A DNA stretch of 64,000 nt, taken from NCBI GenBank assembly GCA_947243795.1, contig OX365939.1, positions 971,001-1,035,000 on the forward strand, written 5' to 3'. The stretch is from Saccharomyces uvarum. Taxonomy: Eukaryota; Ascomycota; Saccharomycetes; Saccharomycetales; Saccharomycetaceae. Of the stretch, positions 9,659 to 21,342 are shown piece by piece. The position numbers were made by a program, and so were the translations under genes. Position 1 is the first letter of the stretch. Each line of letters opens with the position of its first letter. Below the pieces are notes generated by a model that saw only the letters and a program-made list of their open reading frames with translations, made no database searches and was not told the origin of the DNA.

Positions 9659-10933
9659 ATGTCCGACGCCACCCTCTCCTCCAAGCAGACCATCGAATGG
9701 GAAAACAAGTACTCCGCCCATAACTACCACCCCTTGCCAGTGGTCTTCCACAAGGCCAAAGGTGCACACGTGTGGGACCCAGAGGGAAAGCAATACCTGG
9801 ACTTCCTCAGTGCCTACTCCGCCGTCAACCAAGGTCACTGTCATCCTCACATCATCAAGGCTTTGACCGAGCAAGCTCAGATTTTGACTCTGTCCTCCAG
9901 AGCCTTCCACAATGACGTGTACGCAGAATTCGCCAAGTTCGTCACCGAGTTTTTCGGGTTCGAAACCGTTCTGCCCATGAACACCGGTGCCGAAGCTGTC
10001 GAGACCGCTTTGAAGCTAGCCAGAAGATGGGGGTACATGAAAAAAAACATTCCTCAAGACAAGGCCATCATCTTGGGTGCTGAGGGTAACTTCCACGGCA
10101 GAACTTTCGGTGCCATTAGTTTGAGTACCGACTACGAAGACTCCAAGCTTCACTTCGGGCCTTTCGTGCCCAACGTTGCCAGTGGCCACTCCACCCACCA
10201 GATCAGATACGGCCACGCAGAGGACTTCATCCCTATCCTGGAGTCCGCCGAAGGTAAGAACGTTGCCGCCATCATCTTGGAACCAATCCAAGGTGAGGCC
10301 GGTATCGTCGTGCCCCCCGCAGACTACTTCCCTCAAGTTGCCGCCTTGTGCCGCAAGCACAACGTGTTGTTGATCATCGACGAAATCCAAACCGGTATCG
10401 GTAGAACCGGTGAGTTGCTATGCTACGACCACTACAAGACCGAAGCTAAGCCAGACATCGTCCTATTGGGTAAGGCCCTTTCCGGTGGTGTGCTTCCAGT
10501 CTCCTGTGTGTTGTCCTCCCGCGACATCATGTCCTGTTTCACCCCAGGCTCCCATGGTTCCACCTTCGGTGGTAACCCATTGGCCTCCCGCGTCGCCATT
10601 GCCGCTCTTGAAGTCATCCGCGACGAGAAGCTATGCGAAAGAGCCGCCCAACTGGGTGGCGCTTTCATCGCCAAGTTGAAAGCCCTACAAGAAAAGTCTA
10701 ACGGTGTCATCTCCGAAGTCCGTGGTATGGGTCTGCTCACCGCCATCGTCATCGACCCCTCCAAGACTAACGGCAAGACCGCATGGGACTTGTGTCTGCT
10801 CATGAAGGACCACGGCCTCTTGGCCAAGCCCACCCACGACCACATCATCAGACTGGCCCCTCCTCTGGTCATCTCTGAAGAAGACCTGCAAACCGGTGTC
10901 GAAACCATCGCCAAGTGTATCAATCTGTTATAA
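9659..10933 (+). CDS. CAR2: L-ornithine transaminase
   Basis: PLP-dependent class III aminotransferase that converts ornithine and 2-oxoglutarate to glutamate semialdehyde and glutamate, the second step of cytosolic arginine catabolism. The product is 424 residues, the same length as in S. cerevisiae. Visible motifs are [15 protein letters not shown], the PLP-binding [13 protein letters not shown] and the Schiff-base lysine in LLGKALSGG at Lys272 (codon 10472-10474). Codon use is strongly biased to preferred C-ending codons, consistent with high inducible expression. The promoter upstream carries a URS1 palindrome, Gcn4-like sites and a TATA box. Confidence 0.98.
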   Translation: MSDATLSSKQTIEWENKYSAHNYHPLPVVFHKAKGAHVWDPEGKQYLDFLSAYSAVNQGHCHPHIIKALTEQAQILTLSSRAFHNDVYAEFAKFVTEFFGFETVLPMNTGAEAVETALKLARRWGYMKKNIPQDKAIILGAEGNFHGRTFGAISLSTDYEDSKLHFGPFVPNVASGHSTHQIRYGHAEDFIPILESAEGKNVAAIILEPIQGEAGIVVPPADYFPQVAALCRKHNVLLIIDEIQTGIGRTGELLCYDHYKTEAKPDIVLLGKALSGGVLPVSCVLSSRDIMSCFTPGSHGSTFGGNPLASRVAIAALEVIRDEKLCERAAQLGGAFIAKLKALQEKSNGVISEVRGMGLLTAIVIDPSKTNGKTAWDLCLLMKDHGLLAKPTHDHIIRLAPPLVISEEDLQTGVETIAKCINLL

Positions 10934-11026
10934 TAATAATACGCATATACGTTATTATATTTTATTTATTTATATATATACCTACGTACTGAAAAATACT
11001 GCTTTTTTTAGCCGCTTTCTTAACAT

Positions 11027-11296
11027 TTATATCTCCACCGCGCCTTCACCCTCCTCGTTGGGCGTGCTGATCAAAGTCACCGTGTCCCCCCTCACAAACA
11101 CCATCTCGCACCGTCTCTCAGACTCGCTCAACTCGTCGTTGTTCAGTTGGTATATGGTCTCGACCGCGTCGCTCAGCACGATGTTGCAGTGCGAGTCGAA
11201 CGCCTGCAGCGTCCCCACCAGCGTCCGGGCCCCGCGCAGCTTGATGTACACCCGCTCGTCGAGGTTCAGTTTCAATAAGTCCAAAGGCGTCTCCAT
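11027..11296 (-). CDS. LSM3: Sm-like protein Lsm3
   Basis: An 89-residue Sm-like subunit of the Lsm1-7 ring (cytoplasmic mRNA decapping and decay) and the Lsm2-8 ring (U6 snRNA 3' end binding and splicing). The Sm1 motif ([23 protein letters not shown]) and the Sm2 motif ([10 protein letters not shown]) are both present at the expected spacing, and the length equals that of S. cerevisiae Lsm3. It converges on CAR2 with only 93 bp between stop codons, and is divergent from MRPL4. Confidence 0.97.
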   Translation of the reverse strand: METPLDLLKLNLDERVYIKLRGARTLVGTLQAFDSHCNIVLSDAVETIYQLNNDELSESERRCEMVFVRGDTVTLISTPNEEGEGAVEI

Positions 11297-11544
11297 TCTT
11301 GGTTGTCTGCGTTTGTCCTGCCTGCCTTCTCACCGTGGTGTAGACCAGTGCTAGACCTTGTTTGACTTTCTTGCTTTTTCTCTCTCTCGGTCGCTCGCCT
11401 TCGCGCTCGCACGTCACGTCCCACGGTCGACCTGCAACCTTGTCAAAATTACCATATCACACACAAACACACATAAACTAGCTTGCGGGACCCATCTTGG
11501 GCAGAGGCCTCACACACTCCAAGCTCCAACCGCGCAAACGCAAC

Positions 11545-12504
11545 ATGTGGAAGAGATCGTTCCATTCGCAAGGCGGGCCTCTCCGTGCCAGAACAAAGTT
11601 CTCCAAGCCCAAACCGAAGCAGCCTGTGCTGCCCCGTGACAAAATAAGACCGCCCACTCAATTGACCCATCATTCCCGCAGCCTGCAGATCACGGACCCA
11701 ATCCCGCCCACCACCTCGAACCTGCGCTGCTCCGCTGACCACCCGCTCTGGCAGTTCTTCTCCAACGGCAAGTTCATCAGGACCACCGACGACTTGCCGC
11801 CCGCCGGCCACGTCAGGCCCTGGTCCATCCCTGAGCTTAGACACAAGTCCTTCAACGACCTCCACTCTCTCTGGTACAACTGCCTCAGGGAGCAGAACGT
11901 GCTTGCTCGCGAGAACCACCTCTTGAAGAACGTCGTCGGCTCCTCGCACGACGAGTTCAACGAGCTCTCGCAGTCCATCAGAACCACCATGTGGCAGATC
12001 AGACACGTGCTCAACGAAAGAGACCTCGCCCACTCCGCCTCACGGACCTCCTTCCAGGACGAATTGCAAAGACAGAAGTTCCTGGACGCCCTCACCAACG
12101 ACTACTTCCTGAACAAGGACATCCCGGACGACGAGGTCGCCGCCATGCTCACCCGCTTCCAGCTCGCCGTCTTCGGGATCTCGGAAACCATCCAGGACAA
12201 CACCGTCGATGTCACCTTTCTTGAAGGCATCAAGTTCCTCGCCAACCTCAAACTACGCCGGTTCAAGGACGCTGAAGACCTTATATCGGAGCTGTCCCGG
12301 GACCCCATCACAGACGTGGGCGAGTCCTTCGTCTTGTTCACCTCCGATTTCGAACCCCGTGCTGTCCACGAAGCCTGCGTCGCCATCAAGGACCTGAGAC
12401 AGTCCCCGGAAAACAAAGTCCCCAAACTGAATGAACTGTCCACCGTGAGGAAATACTTGAAACAATTAATTCGTGCAAATTCCTTGGAACAAGCAACTGC
12501 ATGA
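11545..12504 (+). CDS. MRPL4: Mitochondrial ribosomal protein uL29m
   Basis: Mitochondrial large-subunit ribosomal protein of the uL29 family, 319 residues as in S. cerevisiae. The N-terminus [19 protein letters not shown] is basic and hydroxylated with no acid, as expected of a mitochondrial presequence. The conserved core [21 protein letters not shown] is the family signature. I use the ATG at 11545; the frame extends upstream without an ATG. The gene is unusually GC-rich for yeast, as are its neighbours. Confidence 0.96.
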   Translation: MWKRSFHSQGGPLRARTKFSKPKPKQPVLPRDKIRPPTQLTHHSRSLQITDPIPPTTSNLRCSADHPLWQFFSNGKFIRTTDDLPPAGHVRPWSIPELRHKSFNDLHSLWYNCLREQNVLARENHLLKNVVGSSHDEFNELSQSIRTTMWQIRHVLNERDLAHSASRTSFQDELQRQKFLDALTNDYFLNKDIPDDEVAAMLTRFQLAVFGISETIQDNTVDVTFLEGIKFLANLKLRRFKDAEDLISELSRDPITDVGESFVLFTSDFEPRAVHEACVAIKDLRQSPENKVPKLNELSTVRKYLKQLIRANSLEQATA

Positions 12505-12529
12505 TGCCGGGCGGTCTCCCCTCCCCTGT

Positions 12530-12597
12530 AAATACACGCACGCACGCACGCACGCACACACGCACACACACATATATATATATATATAGATATATAT
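12530..12597. repeat. CACG / CA / TA compound microsatellite
   Basis: The spacer between the convergent MRPL4 and SEC39 stop codons is mostly simple sequence: ACGC repeats, then CA repeats, then TA repeats ending in ATAGATATATA. The TA part probably supplies polyadenylation signals for both genes. Confidence 0.8.
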
Positions 12598-14727
12598 TCA
12601 GAAACTTGTCACGTTATGGAAGATCTCCCTGGCAATACCACCGACACTACTCTTGTTACCGCTATGCGCCTCCAAGGCGTACCTGTCCCGCACCAGGTCA
12701 CGTGCGCTCAACTCCAGCTCCAACGTACTCCATTGTGACGTGACAATCTCCACTTCCTCCAGAGGGCAGATCTCCAGCAGCTTGCCCAAGATGCCCATTT
12801 GCAGAATGATTATCTCCGTGGGGATCTCATTGTCCACCCAATTCGGATCGATAAACTTCCCCATTTGGTACAGCGTCAACCAGTGCTCATCGCCCAGCGC
12901 TTTCATCATCTGATGTCCACGTTCACGACACAATTCACACACTCGCTCACCCATTTCGTATGCCACGTCAAAATCCAGATTGACAAGCGCATAGTCAATG
13001 TGTAGTATCATCAAATCCACTTCTATCTTCACCGTTTGGCCCTCGTCACTGATAGACAAACTGTCGTAGATCCCGGAAAGCAATCCCCTCGTGGTGGGCA
13101 GATCCTTATACAGTCGCGGGTTCAATTCCAATAGGTTGGAAATTATGTCCAAGGGACAATCTTTATACTCCAAAATATTGCTTGGTTTGAATGCTGCATC
13201 TCTTGTGCCGCCATGCGTTTTGTTTAGATTTATGGAGTAATGTGATAGTTTGTCGGCCAGTTCAAGCAGTACTTCCATTCTCGTTAGATTTGCTCCCGCC
13301 TGTTGTGCCATGTGCCTTTGGATTATTTGTAATGTTTGTGACGACTTCCTCATCTCTGGTTCTTTACGTAGCCCATTCGAGGCATTATTGAAAAAATGCC
13401 AGAAGAACTTGACTAGGAGTTTATACACTTGCGCATTTTCATCGTAGTGGAACCTTGTTATGACCATTTCAATATAGTTAAACTCATTCATCTGTAAGAA
13501 AATTTCCACTATACTGTATATCTTGTCATCCATGCTAATCCTGGTGAAAATCTTATCATCGCTTTCAGCTTTCAAAACCGTCTCGTACATGGATTGCAAG
13601 AAAGTGGGAATTTCACTGGATTTATCAAATTCTTCATGGCATAATGACGTAAAATGTGCTAGTTGAGCCGATTCTTCTTCTTGTGTTATGGCAAAGATTT
13701 CCTGGAAGGAATATTTGGTGGAGCAGTTGGTAAAAAATTCCATAAACTGTTTCATTTCTAAAACAGTGACGTTTTTCTCGTCTTCTATCGCAATGTCATC
13801 AGGGAATCTCCTCAGTACATCCCGTAACTCGTTAAGCTTGTGTAGTAAACCGGATAAATTGAATAAATTTTCACTGTTGTTGAATAATATATCAACTATT
13901 TTGCTTTGTAAATTTCTCATCGCCTCATTGTTACCTTTCAATCGCTCTTCGAGACTGAAATATGTTTTTAAAAACAGTTTGTAATTAGTATTGGATTTTA
14001 ACGAGAATTGCTGTTTATTTAAAAACTCATTGATAAAAGTTTCCCATTTCTTCCCATAAAACAAATTTGGAATCAATTCATGCTCAATGATTTCCATCAT
14101 CTTGTTATCACCTTGTACATTTTCGATACCATCAAAAATTATATTAAATAAGTCGTTATCATGCATTTCCTTCCATTCGTTGATTTTGAATATAATGTGT
14201 AGTCGTTTAGCAAGGTGGTCTAATGGTTTAATTACGCCATCGACCCATTCAACAAACTTTGAAGATAATACTCCTGTATCCGCGGTTTCCCACAACTCAG
14301 AATAGTATAACGGTGATTCGGGAAGCATTTCATTACAGATCAAGATTCTCTCCCTTAACCAGTCTTCAAAATCTTCTAAAGGTTTGCTGCTGAGTTTATT
14401 GGTTACGAATTCTTTCAATTCGCGATATCTAGCTGATATTGTAGCGTTGTCCAACTCAATCAATGGGATTAAACGATTATCCCTTTCCAACAATTTTATT
14501 ACCACATCTTCGTCAGATACCTCCTCCTCTTCTGCACTTCTCTCCACCAGTTCTTGTTTACATAGAAATGAAAGGTTTTTAGGATCATCCAACTCTGGCC
14601 ACAAGACGCAAATGATCTCCAGGTAATCTGATTTTGAACCTAATCTGGTAGCCAGTTTTCTGATGTTATTCGAATCGGCTTTAGATGCAAAAACACATGC
14701 CAGTAAATATAATTGCTCTTCCAACAT
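12598..14727 (-). CDS. SEC39: Sec39, Dsl1 tethering-complex subunit
   Basis: Sec39 is a helical-rod subunit of the Dsl1 complex (Dsl1, Tip20, Sec39), which tethers Golgi-derived COPI vesicles at the ER. The protein is 709 residues, as in S. cerevisiae, starting MLEEQLYLLACVF. It has no membrane segment and is predicted entirely helical, the NAG/Sec39 family fold. The C-terminal third is strongly conserved (DCPLDIISNLLELNPRLYKD; GIAREIFHNVT). I chose the ATG at 14725-14727 because the ten further upstream codons start with no ATG. The 3' 500 bp are GC-rich while the 5' half is AT-rich. Confidence 0.95.
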   Translation of the reverse strand: MLEEQLYLLACVFASKADSNNIRKLATRLGSKSDYLEIICVLWPELDDPKNLSFLCKQELVERSAEEEEVSDEDVVIKLLERDNRLIPLIELDNATISARYRELKEFVTNKLSSKPLEDFEDWLRERILICNEMLPESPLYYSELWETADTGVLSSKFVEWVDGVIKPLDHLAKRLHIIFKINEWKEMHDNDLFNIIFDGIENVQGDNKMMEIIEHELIPNLFYGKKWETFINEFLNKQQFSLKSNTNYKLFLKTYFSLEERLKGNNEAMRNLQSKIVDILFNNSENLFNLSGLLHKLNELRDVLRRFPDDIAIEDEKNVTVLEMKQFMEFFTNCSTKYSFQEIFAITQEEESAQLAHFTSLCHEEFDKSSEIPTFLQSMYETVLKAESDDKIFTRISMDDKIYSIVEIFLQMNEFNYIEMVITRFHYDENAQVYKLLVKFFWHFFNNASNGLRKEPEMRKSSQTLQIIQRHMAQQAGANLTRMEVLLELADKLSHYSINLNKTHGGTRDAAFKPSNILEYKDCPLDIISNLLELNPRLYKDLPTTRGLLSGIYDSLSISDEGQTVKIEVDLMILHIDYALVNLDFDVAYEMGERVCELCRERGHQMMKALGDEHWLTLYQMGKFIDPNWVDNEIPTEIIILQMGILGKLLEICPLEEVEIVTSQWSTLELELSARDLVRDRYALEAHSGNKSSVGGIAREIFHNVTSF

Positions 14728-15155
14728 TATCCTTCTTGCTGGAGTATTGAGTCGCACTAAGTAGATCCAGTTCTTGTCTATTTATGACAGCCTCTTTTCT
14801 CAGCTTTTTTTTTTGGGATCTTACCTCTTTCTTGCAAGCGTAAGTAAAATCTAGTTTTTTTACATAACAATAACAAAAATTCCAACAATTCGCATCAAAA
14901 CGTGTATCCGTTCAGCCATAGTAGAAAAAAAGACTACTCATGTTGCTATTTATGTTCTTAAAAATGATTTAAAATGATACAAATATTGTATACAGTAGTA
15001 TAGTGATAGAATTATCTTTTTGACGAGGTTAATGACATCATAGAATAGAGAGTTATTAAAGAGACTAAAAATTTTAAAATAAAAAAAAAAAATAAAAAAA
15101 AGATATGCATCACTCCTTTTTTCTTTTCTTTTCTTTTATATTTTTATTGGATCTT
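14728..15155. other. SEC39 promoter and RPS1A 3' region
   Basis: A 428-bp spacer in a tandem minus-strand arrangement. It contains long A/T tracts (about 15076-15100 A-rich, 15118-15145 T-rich) immediately after the RPS1A stop. No gene is seen. Confidence 0.5.
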
Positions 15156-15923
15156 TTACACAGTTTCCAAGACTTCGTCCTTGAAACCGGTAACCTTCTT
15201 ACCCTTTTCTTCACCAGAACCTTCACCGTGCAAAGCCATCAAAGCACCAACGTCGAACTTTGGTTGTTTCAATAACTTGACCTTTCTAACGTGAATGTTT
15301 TGTAGTGGGAAAATTTCCTTGGTAGCATTTTCAATTTCCTTGTTGATAACTTCTGGAATCAACTTGGAGGTCAATTGGGCCAAAGTAGAACCTTGAACTT
15401 CCTTGGTCAAGATTTCAGAAATAACCTTTCTGATAGATCTGATGTGGGAAGATTGAGCGTAAGAGTGTCTCTTAACTTGGTTAGCTTGCTTTCTGGTGAA
15501 GGCAATAGCAAAGATTCTCAAAACGTAATCATCGGAAGTCTTAACAGTAACGTTAGCTTCGATCAATGTTTGCCATTTTCTGACCATTGATCTCAATTTA
15601 TCAGTGGTGAAATCCATACCGTGGAAGTTGGTCAACAGATTCTTACCTTGAACTTCGTCAACTCTTAATCTGATCTTTCTGAAAGAGTGATCTTCAGAAC
15701 CTTGCAAGTCAGCCAAACAAACTTCGACGACTCTACCTTTTAAGGCATCGGAAGCACTCTTCAAACCAGTGGACTTGTTGACTAAAGTCTTACCAACATT
15801 TCTGTTTTCAAAAGTGGATGGAGCTTTAATATCGAACCATTCCTTTCTGGTAAATGGGTCAACAACTCTCTTCTTTTGACCTTTCTTACCCTTGGATAGT
15901 CTCTTATTCTTTCCGACAGCCAT
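15156..15923 (-). CDS. RPS1A: 40S ribosomal protein eS1
   Basis: Small-subunit ribosomal protein eS1 (S3a family), 255 residues with no intron. The N-terminus is [19 protein letters not shown] and the core NRNVGKTLV, both invariant in fungi. Strong codon bias marks very high expression. S. cerevisiae has a near-identical paralog RPS1B on chromosome XIII; the name RPS1A here rests on synteny with SIR3 and SEC39. The promoter lies at 15924-16351, with a Rap1-like site around 16181. Confidence 0.97.
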   Translation of the reverse strand: MAVGKNKRLSKGKKGQKKRVVDPFTRKEWFDIKAPSTFENRNVGKTLVNKSTGLKSASDALKGRVVEVCLADLQGSEDHSFRKIRLRVDEVQGKNLLTNFHGMDFTTDKLRSMVRKWQTLIEANVTVKTSDDYVLRIFAIAFTRKQANQVKRHSYAQSSHIRSIRKVISEILTKEVQGSTLAQLTSKLIPEVINKEIENATKEIFPLQNIHVRKVKLLKQPKFDVGALMALHGEGSGEEKGKKVTGFKDEVLETV

Positions 15924-16180
15924 GATTAAACGATTGGTTATTCGTGTGCTTGCTTTGTTTTCTTAATATAAAAGTTGACAATGTAAACACCTTCTTTTGA
16001 TATTATAACAGTTGTAATATTCAATCGTTTTTGGTATATTATTACGTCTAGCAAGAGAGTCTTGGAATTTCCAAGCAGATGGCCGACGCGAAGGGTTCCG
16101 GAAACCAGAAAAAAAAAGGAAATCTTTTTACGGAAAAAAAATTCTGGTTCTGTAGGAAACGACTGGGTTTTGCTCAGTAT

Positions 16181-16193
16181 CGGGTGTGGGTGC
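16181..16193 (-). promoter_or_regulatory. Candidate Rap1 site upstream of RPS1A
   Basis: On the minus strand the sequence reads GCACCCACACCCG, 10 of 12 matches to ACACCCRYACAY, about 260 bp upstream of the RPS1A ATG, where Rap1 sites of ribosomal protein genes usually lie. The call is based on the motif alone. Confidence 0.4.
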
Positions 16194-16351
16194 AAAAGAA
16201 AAGACAGTCCTTTAATCAACCCTTTGGTATTTGAGGTAATTGGTTAGCTTATATATTTACACCTCTGATGCGTACAGGAGGAGTTACACACATATGTACA
16301 TACACTAGCGCAGTTATGGGTGAGGTTAAGTAATTAAGTGTTCCCTGTCGA

Positions 16352-19300
16352 TCACACATGATCCACATTCTTAAACGCCTCGTCCATCCAAAATGCGTAA
16401 TTTACTTCTAGATGAGAGAGCTTTAACTCTACCATAATACTTGCGTTCGACTCTCTAGGTACCAACGCGACTAGCTTTTCTTTTATTAGCTCGTCGATAA
16501 CGCTTATCCATGAGAATTGCTTCAGTTTCTCTATGGTTATCTGGGGCTCCCAGACACCGCAAATGACCTCTTTAATAACTCTGGATGCTTTGTAACTTGA
16601 GTTGTCCTGTAACATCTGTGTCATCTTGGTTAGGAGGAAATCCAGCCCAAGCATATGGCTACTGGTGTCCCCAGTTTCACATGCCAGTGTATACAGGAAC
16701 GTTCTCGCCAATAGGGACATCCCCGTGACTCTCTTGGAGATTGTATCATCTTTGAATCTGCTAATGGCCTCCGAAAAATAACGTGGTAGTATCTCCTGGA
16801 ATGATACGAATTTGCCCTTTCGTAAACCACCTCTTCCTACAAAGTCCTTTTTAGAGGTTTCCACAGCCATGTCACATATCTTGAAAGCTTTCTCGTTGGT
16901 ATCACTCACATTCGCTATATTCTTCGCAATTAGTTCTATGATTTTGGTGCTGATGATATGATCTATGGCTGACACGTTTTCCGGTAACTTTTGTTTCTCT
17001 ACTTCGGAAATATCATTATAAAGAGCCATTTCCTTTTTGCTATTTACTCTTACGTAAAACGGCTTCAATAAGGACGTGAGATGCGAAACGATCATTCGTT
17101 GCAAATCGTTCTTTGTTATCTTGTTGAGTATTATTGTAGTAAAATGTGATTGAAATGAGGGCGTCTCGTTCATTAGTTTATTGACCGGCTCATGGTCCTT
17201 GCCAACACCAATGATTGATAGTTTAGAGTTCTCTGAAGAAATCCACTTCCCGAAGTATTGCGAGGTCTCCTTACTTGATATGTTATCGAAATTCTGTACT
17301 AATATCAAAGTCCTTCTTTTTTTTGCCTTTGGAACACTAGTAAAATAAAAATTCAGAGCTTCTAGTGATATGTCACCAGAAAGCGCATCTTTGGAAATAG
17401 CAGTCCATATTCTCTCGAAAAATCCTTTTGTGTCACTGTATTCCAACGCATCGATGTAAATGTAGTCGAAAATGGGCAATTCGTTTTGCTTCGAAGAGGC
17501 GACTAACTCCTCCATCACCTTTTTGACAAGCATGGATTTCGCGGACTCATCTTCATTTACTATATAAAATAGCTTGTTTTGAGAAGACATTAAACTTTCA
17601 TATATTGGAAGAAAGACTTTTACAAAATCCTCAACTTGGGAATCTAGTGGATTCCTCTTTTGTAGTATATCTCTGATCAACTCCTCCAAATCGCTTTTAC
17701 TATTGAGTTTCGACAAAATAGTATCTTTTACGGGTGTATGATTTGTTCTTCTGAGCTTATTTTCGAGTTCTGCAACGTCCAGAATTGATTGTGTGTCTGT
17801 AACCTTTTTCAACTGAGAAAGATCCATAATTTGATTGTAAGGAGCAAACCGGTCCAGAATTGTTTGATATTTTTTCTTTAACTCTGACAAAGCAGCAAAA
17901 TTGATAACCTTTGCTCTATCTTTTGTAGGAAACGATCGACTACTCTTGCCTTTGGTACTACCCTCAGTTGTGTTAGTTTTCTCATTTACTTCTGTCTTTT
18001 TTTCTGCTTTAGAAGATGCCATTGTGACATTTTGTTGGAGATTATCTCGGGTCTGGAGAGATTCATCTCCGCCGATTGCTTGGCTTCTGGAACTTTTAAT
18101 CTCATCATTTTGGGAAAGTTCTTGTGTTTCTGCTATGTGAATTTTCCGAGATTTTCTGCTTGTGTTGTCACCATGAGCCCCACGTCTTTTGTTTATCAAG
18201 GATATCGTCTCACCTGAACTTTCCGAAGTAGATTCATCAATTTCCTCTTCAATTTCACTTTCTCCATCCACATTCATTGAATTATCTGCGTCTACAAAAT
18301 CCTCATGGTGGTCATCATCATCTTCTTCAACTCCATTTTCTGCCGATGATCCCGGTTCAGCTGAAGGTGGTGACTGTGCTTGTTGAATTTCACTATTTCG
18401 GACTTTTGAGTCTTCGTTTTCAGACTCTTGCTCTGATGAATATATTGGTATTTCCTCTGAGAAAACCAATTCTTTTGAAATAGGTCTTCTTTGTACAATT
18501 CTTGCAGCATCTTCACGTGGCATTGGAATTGCAGGCGATCCTGAAGAGGGATGGGTATTAAAGGAGTTGTTTTTTAAAGAACGTGAGTCATTTCCTATTA
18601 AGATTTTCCGATTGAATGGCAACTTGACTTTTCCTAAGTTAATATCTGGAGGAAACTCGATTTTAATTTCCTTCATTGGAGATTTTTTTGTTAGTCTTTG
18701 CTGTCTCTTTGCTGATCTTTCGGGTACTACCTTAGGCGCTGGCTGTTTGCTTATCTTATTAAAAACTGCTGGGACAGATATTCTTTTTAGATATTCGTCA
18801 GATTGTTTAGGTTCCATTTCTTTAACTCTCCTGATAATCTGGAAAATATCAATTGGAACAAACTTTTCCGCAGTAGGTTCGCACGCATAGCGTACTAAGA
18901 AATCTTTATCCTCTACTTTGTTGGTCGTACTGTCATCCCACTTAGACTCTGGAAGTATCTGTCCAACTGCGATGAAATCCTTAAGCCAAATTTCTGATAG
19001 TTCAGCAGTCAAATATAATTCACTCTTATTCACTTCTTTGAAAAATTTATCGTTGTAAAACTCCATGGTTTGGTTTTCCTCAATCACATCTGGTCTGAAT
19101 TGTTCATAGTACAATTTCGGTTTCAGTTCGAACCATCTTAGGTATGAGAAGACCCAAATCTCCACGAGATTATTCAATGTGTTAAGTCTGATCTCATGAA
19201 TCAAGTAGACAGAATATGTCTCGGTGATACTGTCGTTGAATATCACACTCTCTCCTTTCCCAAAGCTCAGGCCATCAGAAATTCTCTGTAAATACACATT

Positions 19301-19411
19301 TTCTACACCTCTCTTTCTTGATCTTCTTCTATTGTTTTCTTCAATGATCCTCCCCTTATCATCTTTGATGATAACTTGCCACCCCTCCAAGTCCTTTAAA
19401 GTTTCAGCCAT
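16352..19411 (-). CDS. SIR3: Silencing protein Sir3
   Basis: Heterochromatin protein that binds nucleosomes with Sir2 and Sir4 at telomeres and silent mating loci. The product is 1019 residues, against 978 remembered for S. cerevisiae. It has an N-terminal BAH domain (about residues 48-190; [31 protein letters not shown]), a long acidic/Ser-rich low-complexity linker (about 210-520) where nearly all length difference lies, a degenerate AAA+ domain (about 540-850) and a C-terminal winged-helix dimerisation domain. Start [12 protein letters not shown]: Ala2, whose N-acetylation is needed for silencing in S. cerevisiae, is kept. The gene is divergent from ECM7. Identity looks much lower in the linker than in the BAH domain. 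Confidence 0.96.
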   Translation of the reverse strand: MAETLKDLEGWQVIIKDDKGRIIEENNRRRSRKRGVENVYLQRISDGLSFGKGESVIFNDSITETYSVYLIHEIRLNTLNNLVEIWVFSYLRWFELKPKLYYEQFRPDVIEENQTMEFYNDKFFKEVNKSELYLTAELSEIWLKDFIAVGQILPESKWDDSTTNKVEDKDFLVRYACEPTAEKFVPIDIFQIIRRVKEMEPKQSDEYLKRISVPAVFNKISKQPAPKVVPERSAKRQQRLTKKSPMKEIKIEFPPDINLGKVKLPFNRKILIGNDSRSLKNNSFNTHPSSGSPAIPMPREDAARIVQRRPISKELVFSEEIPIYSSEQESENEDSKVRNSEIQQAQSPPSAEPGSSAENGVEEDDDDHHEDFVDADNSMNVDGESEIEEEIDESTSESSGETISLINKRRGAHGDNTSRKSRKIHIAETQELSQNDEIKSSRSQAIGGDESLQTRDNLQQNVTMASSKAEKKTEVNEKTNTTEGSTKGKSSRSFPTKDRAKVINFAALSELKKKYQTILDRFAPYNQIMDLSQLKKVTDTQSILDVAELENKLRRTNHTPVKDTILSKLNSKSDLEELIRDILQKRNPLDSQVEDFVKVFLPIYESLMSSQNKLFYIVNEDESAKSMLVKKVMEELVASSKQNELPIFDYIYIDALEYSDTKGFFERIWTAISKDALSGDISLEALNFYFTSVPKAKKRRTLILVQNFDNISSKETSQYFGKWISSENSKLSIIGVGKDHEPVNKLMNETPSFQSHFTTIILNKITKNDLQRMIVSHLTSLLKPFYVRVNSKKEMALYNDISEVEKQKLPENVSAIDHIISTKIIELIAKNIANVSDTNEKAFKICDMAVETSKKDFVGRGGLRKGKFVSFQEILPRYFSEAISRFKDDTISKRVTGMSLLARTFLYTLACETGDTSSHMLGLDFLLTKMTQMLQDNSSYKASRVIKEVICGVWEPQITIEKLKQFSWISVIDELIKEKLVALVPRESNASIMVELKLSHLEVNYAFWMDEAFKNVDHV

Positions 19412-19786
19412 TCTAGCCAACTATGCTTGCCAATTGCTATAACAGATCTGAGAATATCTGTCGATATTCACGATAAAAGCGCTGTCTCTGTGGGTTTCTT
19501 TTCCCTCCAGTTTGTTTATTTTAGCTTTTTTAAAAAATATAGCGTTTTCGCGGTTGTATTACTGATGCGATGAAAATTTATAGTTATATCTTTATTTAGA
19601 TTCGTGATACGGTTAACTTTAAAATTTCTATCCATCCCTCCACAAGCAAGATACATAAAAAAGCATTCCGGAATTGCTATTTATTTCCTTTAATAAACTG
19701 GCTTACCATTTTTATTTGCTCTATTGTGCTGTGTACTACTCATCGAGAAAACCCTTGCATATCTGATGAATTTAAGATAAACGCAG
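19412..19786. promoter_or_regulatory. SIR3-ECM7 divergent promoter region
   Basis: 375 bp between divergent start codons. It contains poly-T stretches (about 19513-19535). No specific factor site is claimed and no RNA gene is seen. Confidence 0.5.
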
Positions 19787-21127
19787 ATGTCAAGAATACG
19801 AGATATAATAGCCAGACCGTTTCAAAACCTCACTGCTCTAGAAAAGGTGGTACAATGGTTACGACTGGGTACAACGCTGCTTATAATTTCATTCGGATTA
19901 GCACTGACAGTTGGACCCCTTTCTTCGCCTAGGACGTTATACATGTCGCGACTGGATACTTATTCTGCTGATATCACAACTGGTTTATTTACCGTATTGA
20001 AAGAGTCCATGGAAACATCAACGTCTACAGAGGAAAATAATGGCGTGGGTCTAACGACATCCGAGCTATACATCTTAACTGCATACACAGAGAGTCAGAT
20101 TAAGAATGTTCCTCAATTTATCACTGTTTCACTTTACGGGAGATGCGATTCTACGTATTCTATGGTGGAAGTGTTTGATTCACAGGGAAATATGCATAGT
20201 GAGAAGAATTCAACTACCAAGAGTACTTGCACTAAAGCAGGAACAAATTATCTTTTTGACTATCGTGAAGTTTTATCAAACCTAGGTCTAGATATTGTTT
20301 TAGATTATGCCTATAATAAAGTGAGCTCGCAATCGGCTGAAAATTCTGCGTATATGGCCTATATGAAGGGATTAAAAAATAAGAAGGCCAATGTGCTACA
20401 TTTGCTCTATGCTGTCATCAGTTTCCAAGTGTGTATGTTATTTTTTATGGTATGGTACTACTATATCAAGGGAAGGTTTTTGAACGCGCTGAAAGAAAGA
20501 GCACTGGTTCATATTAATTCCTTGCTATCACTGGTCGTTTTCATTGGTGGCTTAACAAGTACAATAAGTCTTGCCTGGATAAACTATACCATCCAATCTA
20601 GAATCAACACCGAATTAGAAGCCTTTGGGTTTTCCTACCATCTGGGAGTCACATGGTTTTCTCTCCTGTGGTGCTTTGCAGGTTTAATTTCTGTATCGTG
20701 CTTAGCTTGGTCTGGCTTAGAATGGTGTATTTCCGATAATGGCATGGCCTATGGAGGTGGAATCGATGATAAATTTTTAGGCTACCAAGCCGGCGTGTTC
20801 ACCAATGCGGATACAGACGAAGACATAGCTTACAGTCAACGTAACCCACAACGGCAGTCTACTTCTGGTGAAGCTGAACTGATGAGAAATAGCGATAACA
20901 TGGCAACGATAAGCAATACAGCCAACAGTGATATAAACAGGTCGGACAATATTAACTGCAATTCAGATAATCAAGAAGGTACGGCGGATACAGGCTATAA
21001 TGATGGGAAGAGTCCATTTGCTAGTAGAGAGGAATTCGAATTGCAGGACATAAGATTCCGTTCAAGTAACGATAGCGAAGAGAGTATGCAAAGGATTATC
21101 AAGCCTTCATCTGCATTACAGTTTTAA
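19787..21127 (+). CDS. ECM7: Ecm7, claudin-like membrane protein of calcium influx
   Basis: Integral plasma-membrane protein of the PMP22/claudin superfamily, in S. cerevisiae associated with the high-affinity calcium influx system (Mid1-Cch1). The protein is 446 residues. Four hydrophobic segments are visible: about 23-43, 200-225, 243-267 and 280-303, with a large extracellular loop after the first containing SLYGRCDSTY. The C-terminal 120 residues are hydrophilic, Asn/Ser-rich and poorly conserved, ending in FELQDIRFRSSND. This is a divergent neighbour of SIR3. Confidence 0.93.
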   Translation: MSRIRDIIARPFQNLTALEKVVQWLRLGTTLLIISFGLALTVGPLSSPRTLYMSRLDTYSADITTGLFTVLKESMETSTSTEENNGVGLTTSELYILTAYTESQIKNVPQFITVSLYGRCDSTYSMVEVFDSQGNMHSEKNSTTKSTCTKAGTNYLFDYREVLSNLGLDIVLDYAYNKVSSQSAENSAYMAYMKGLKNKKANVLHLLYAVISFQVCMLFFMVWYYYIKGRFLNALKERALVHINSLLSLVVFIGGLTSTISLAWINYTIQSRINTELEAFGFSYHLGVTWFSLLWCFAGLISVSCLAWSGLEWCISDNGMAYGGGIDDKFLGYQAGVFTNADTDEDIAYSQRNPQRQSTSGEAELMRNSDNMATISNTANSDINRSDNINCNSDNQEGTADTGYNDGKSPFASREEFELQDIRFRSSNDSEESMQRIIKPSSALQF

Positions 21128-21342
21128 ATTCTTTGACTCTTTTCCGAACATGTGTAAATACATCCGCCAAATTTTTAATTATATAATGATAATAGTAATA
21201 CAAACTGCATCTTCAGATTTTTTACTTTTTTTACTTTTTTCTTAAAAAGGAGAAGCGCTTAGAAATTATCAATTGAAAACTAAATATCATTTACCGGAAA
21301 AACCAGAAAGAGTAGACTAACTGTGGATTAACACAACTAACC

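Noticed and set aside
11449-12098. Long open frames antisense to MRPL4
   Set aside because: Shadows of a GC-rich, conserved coding region.
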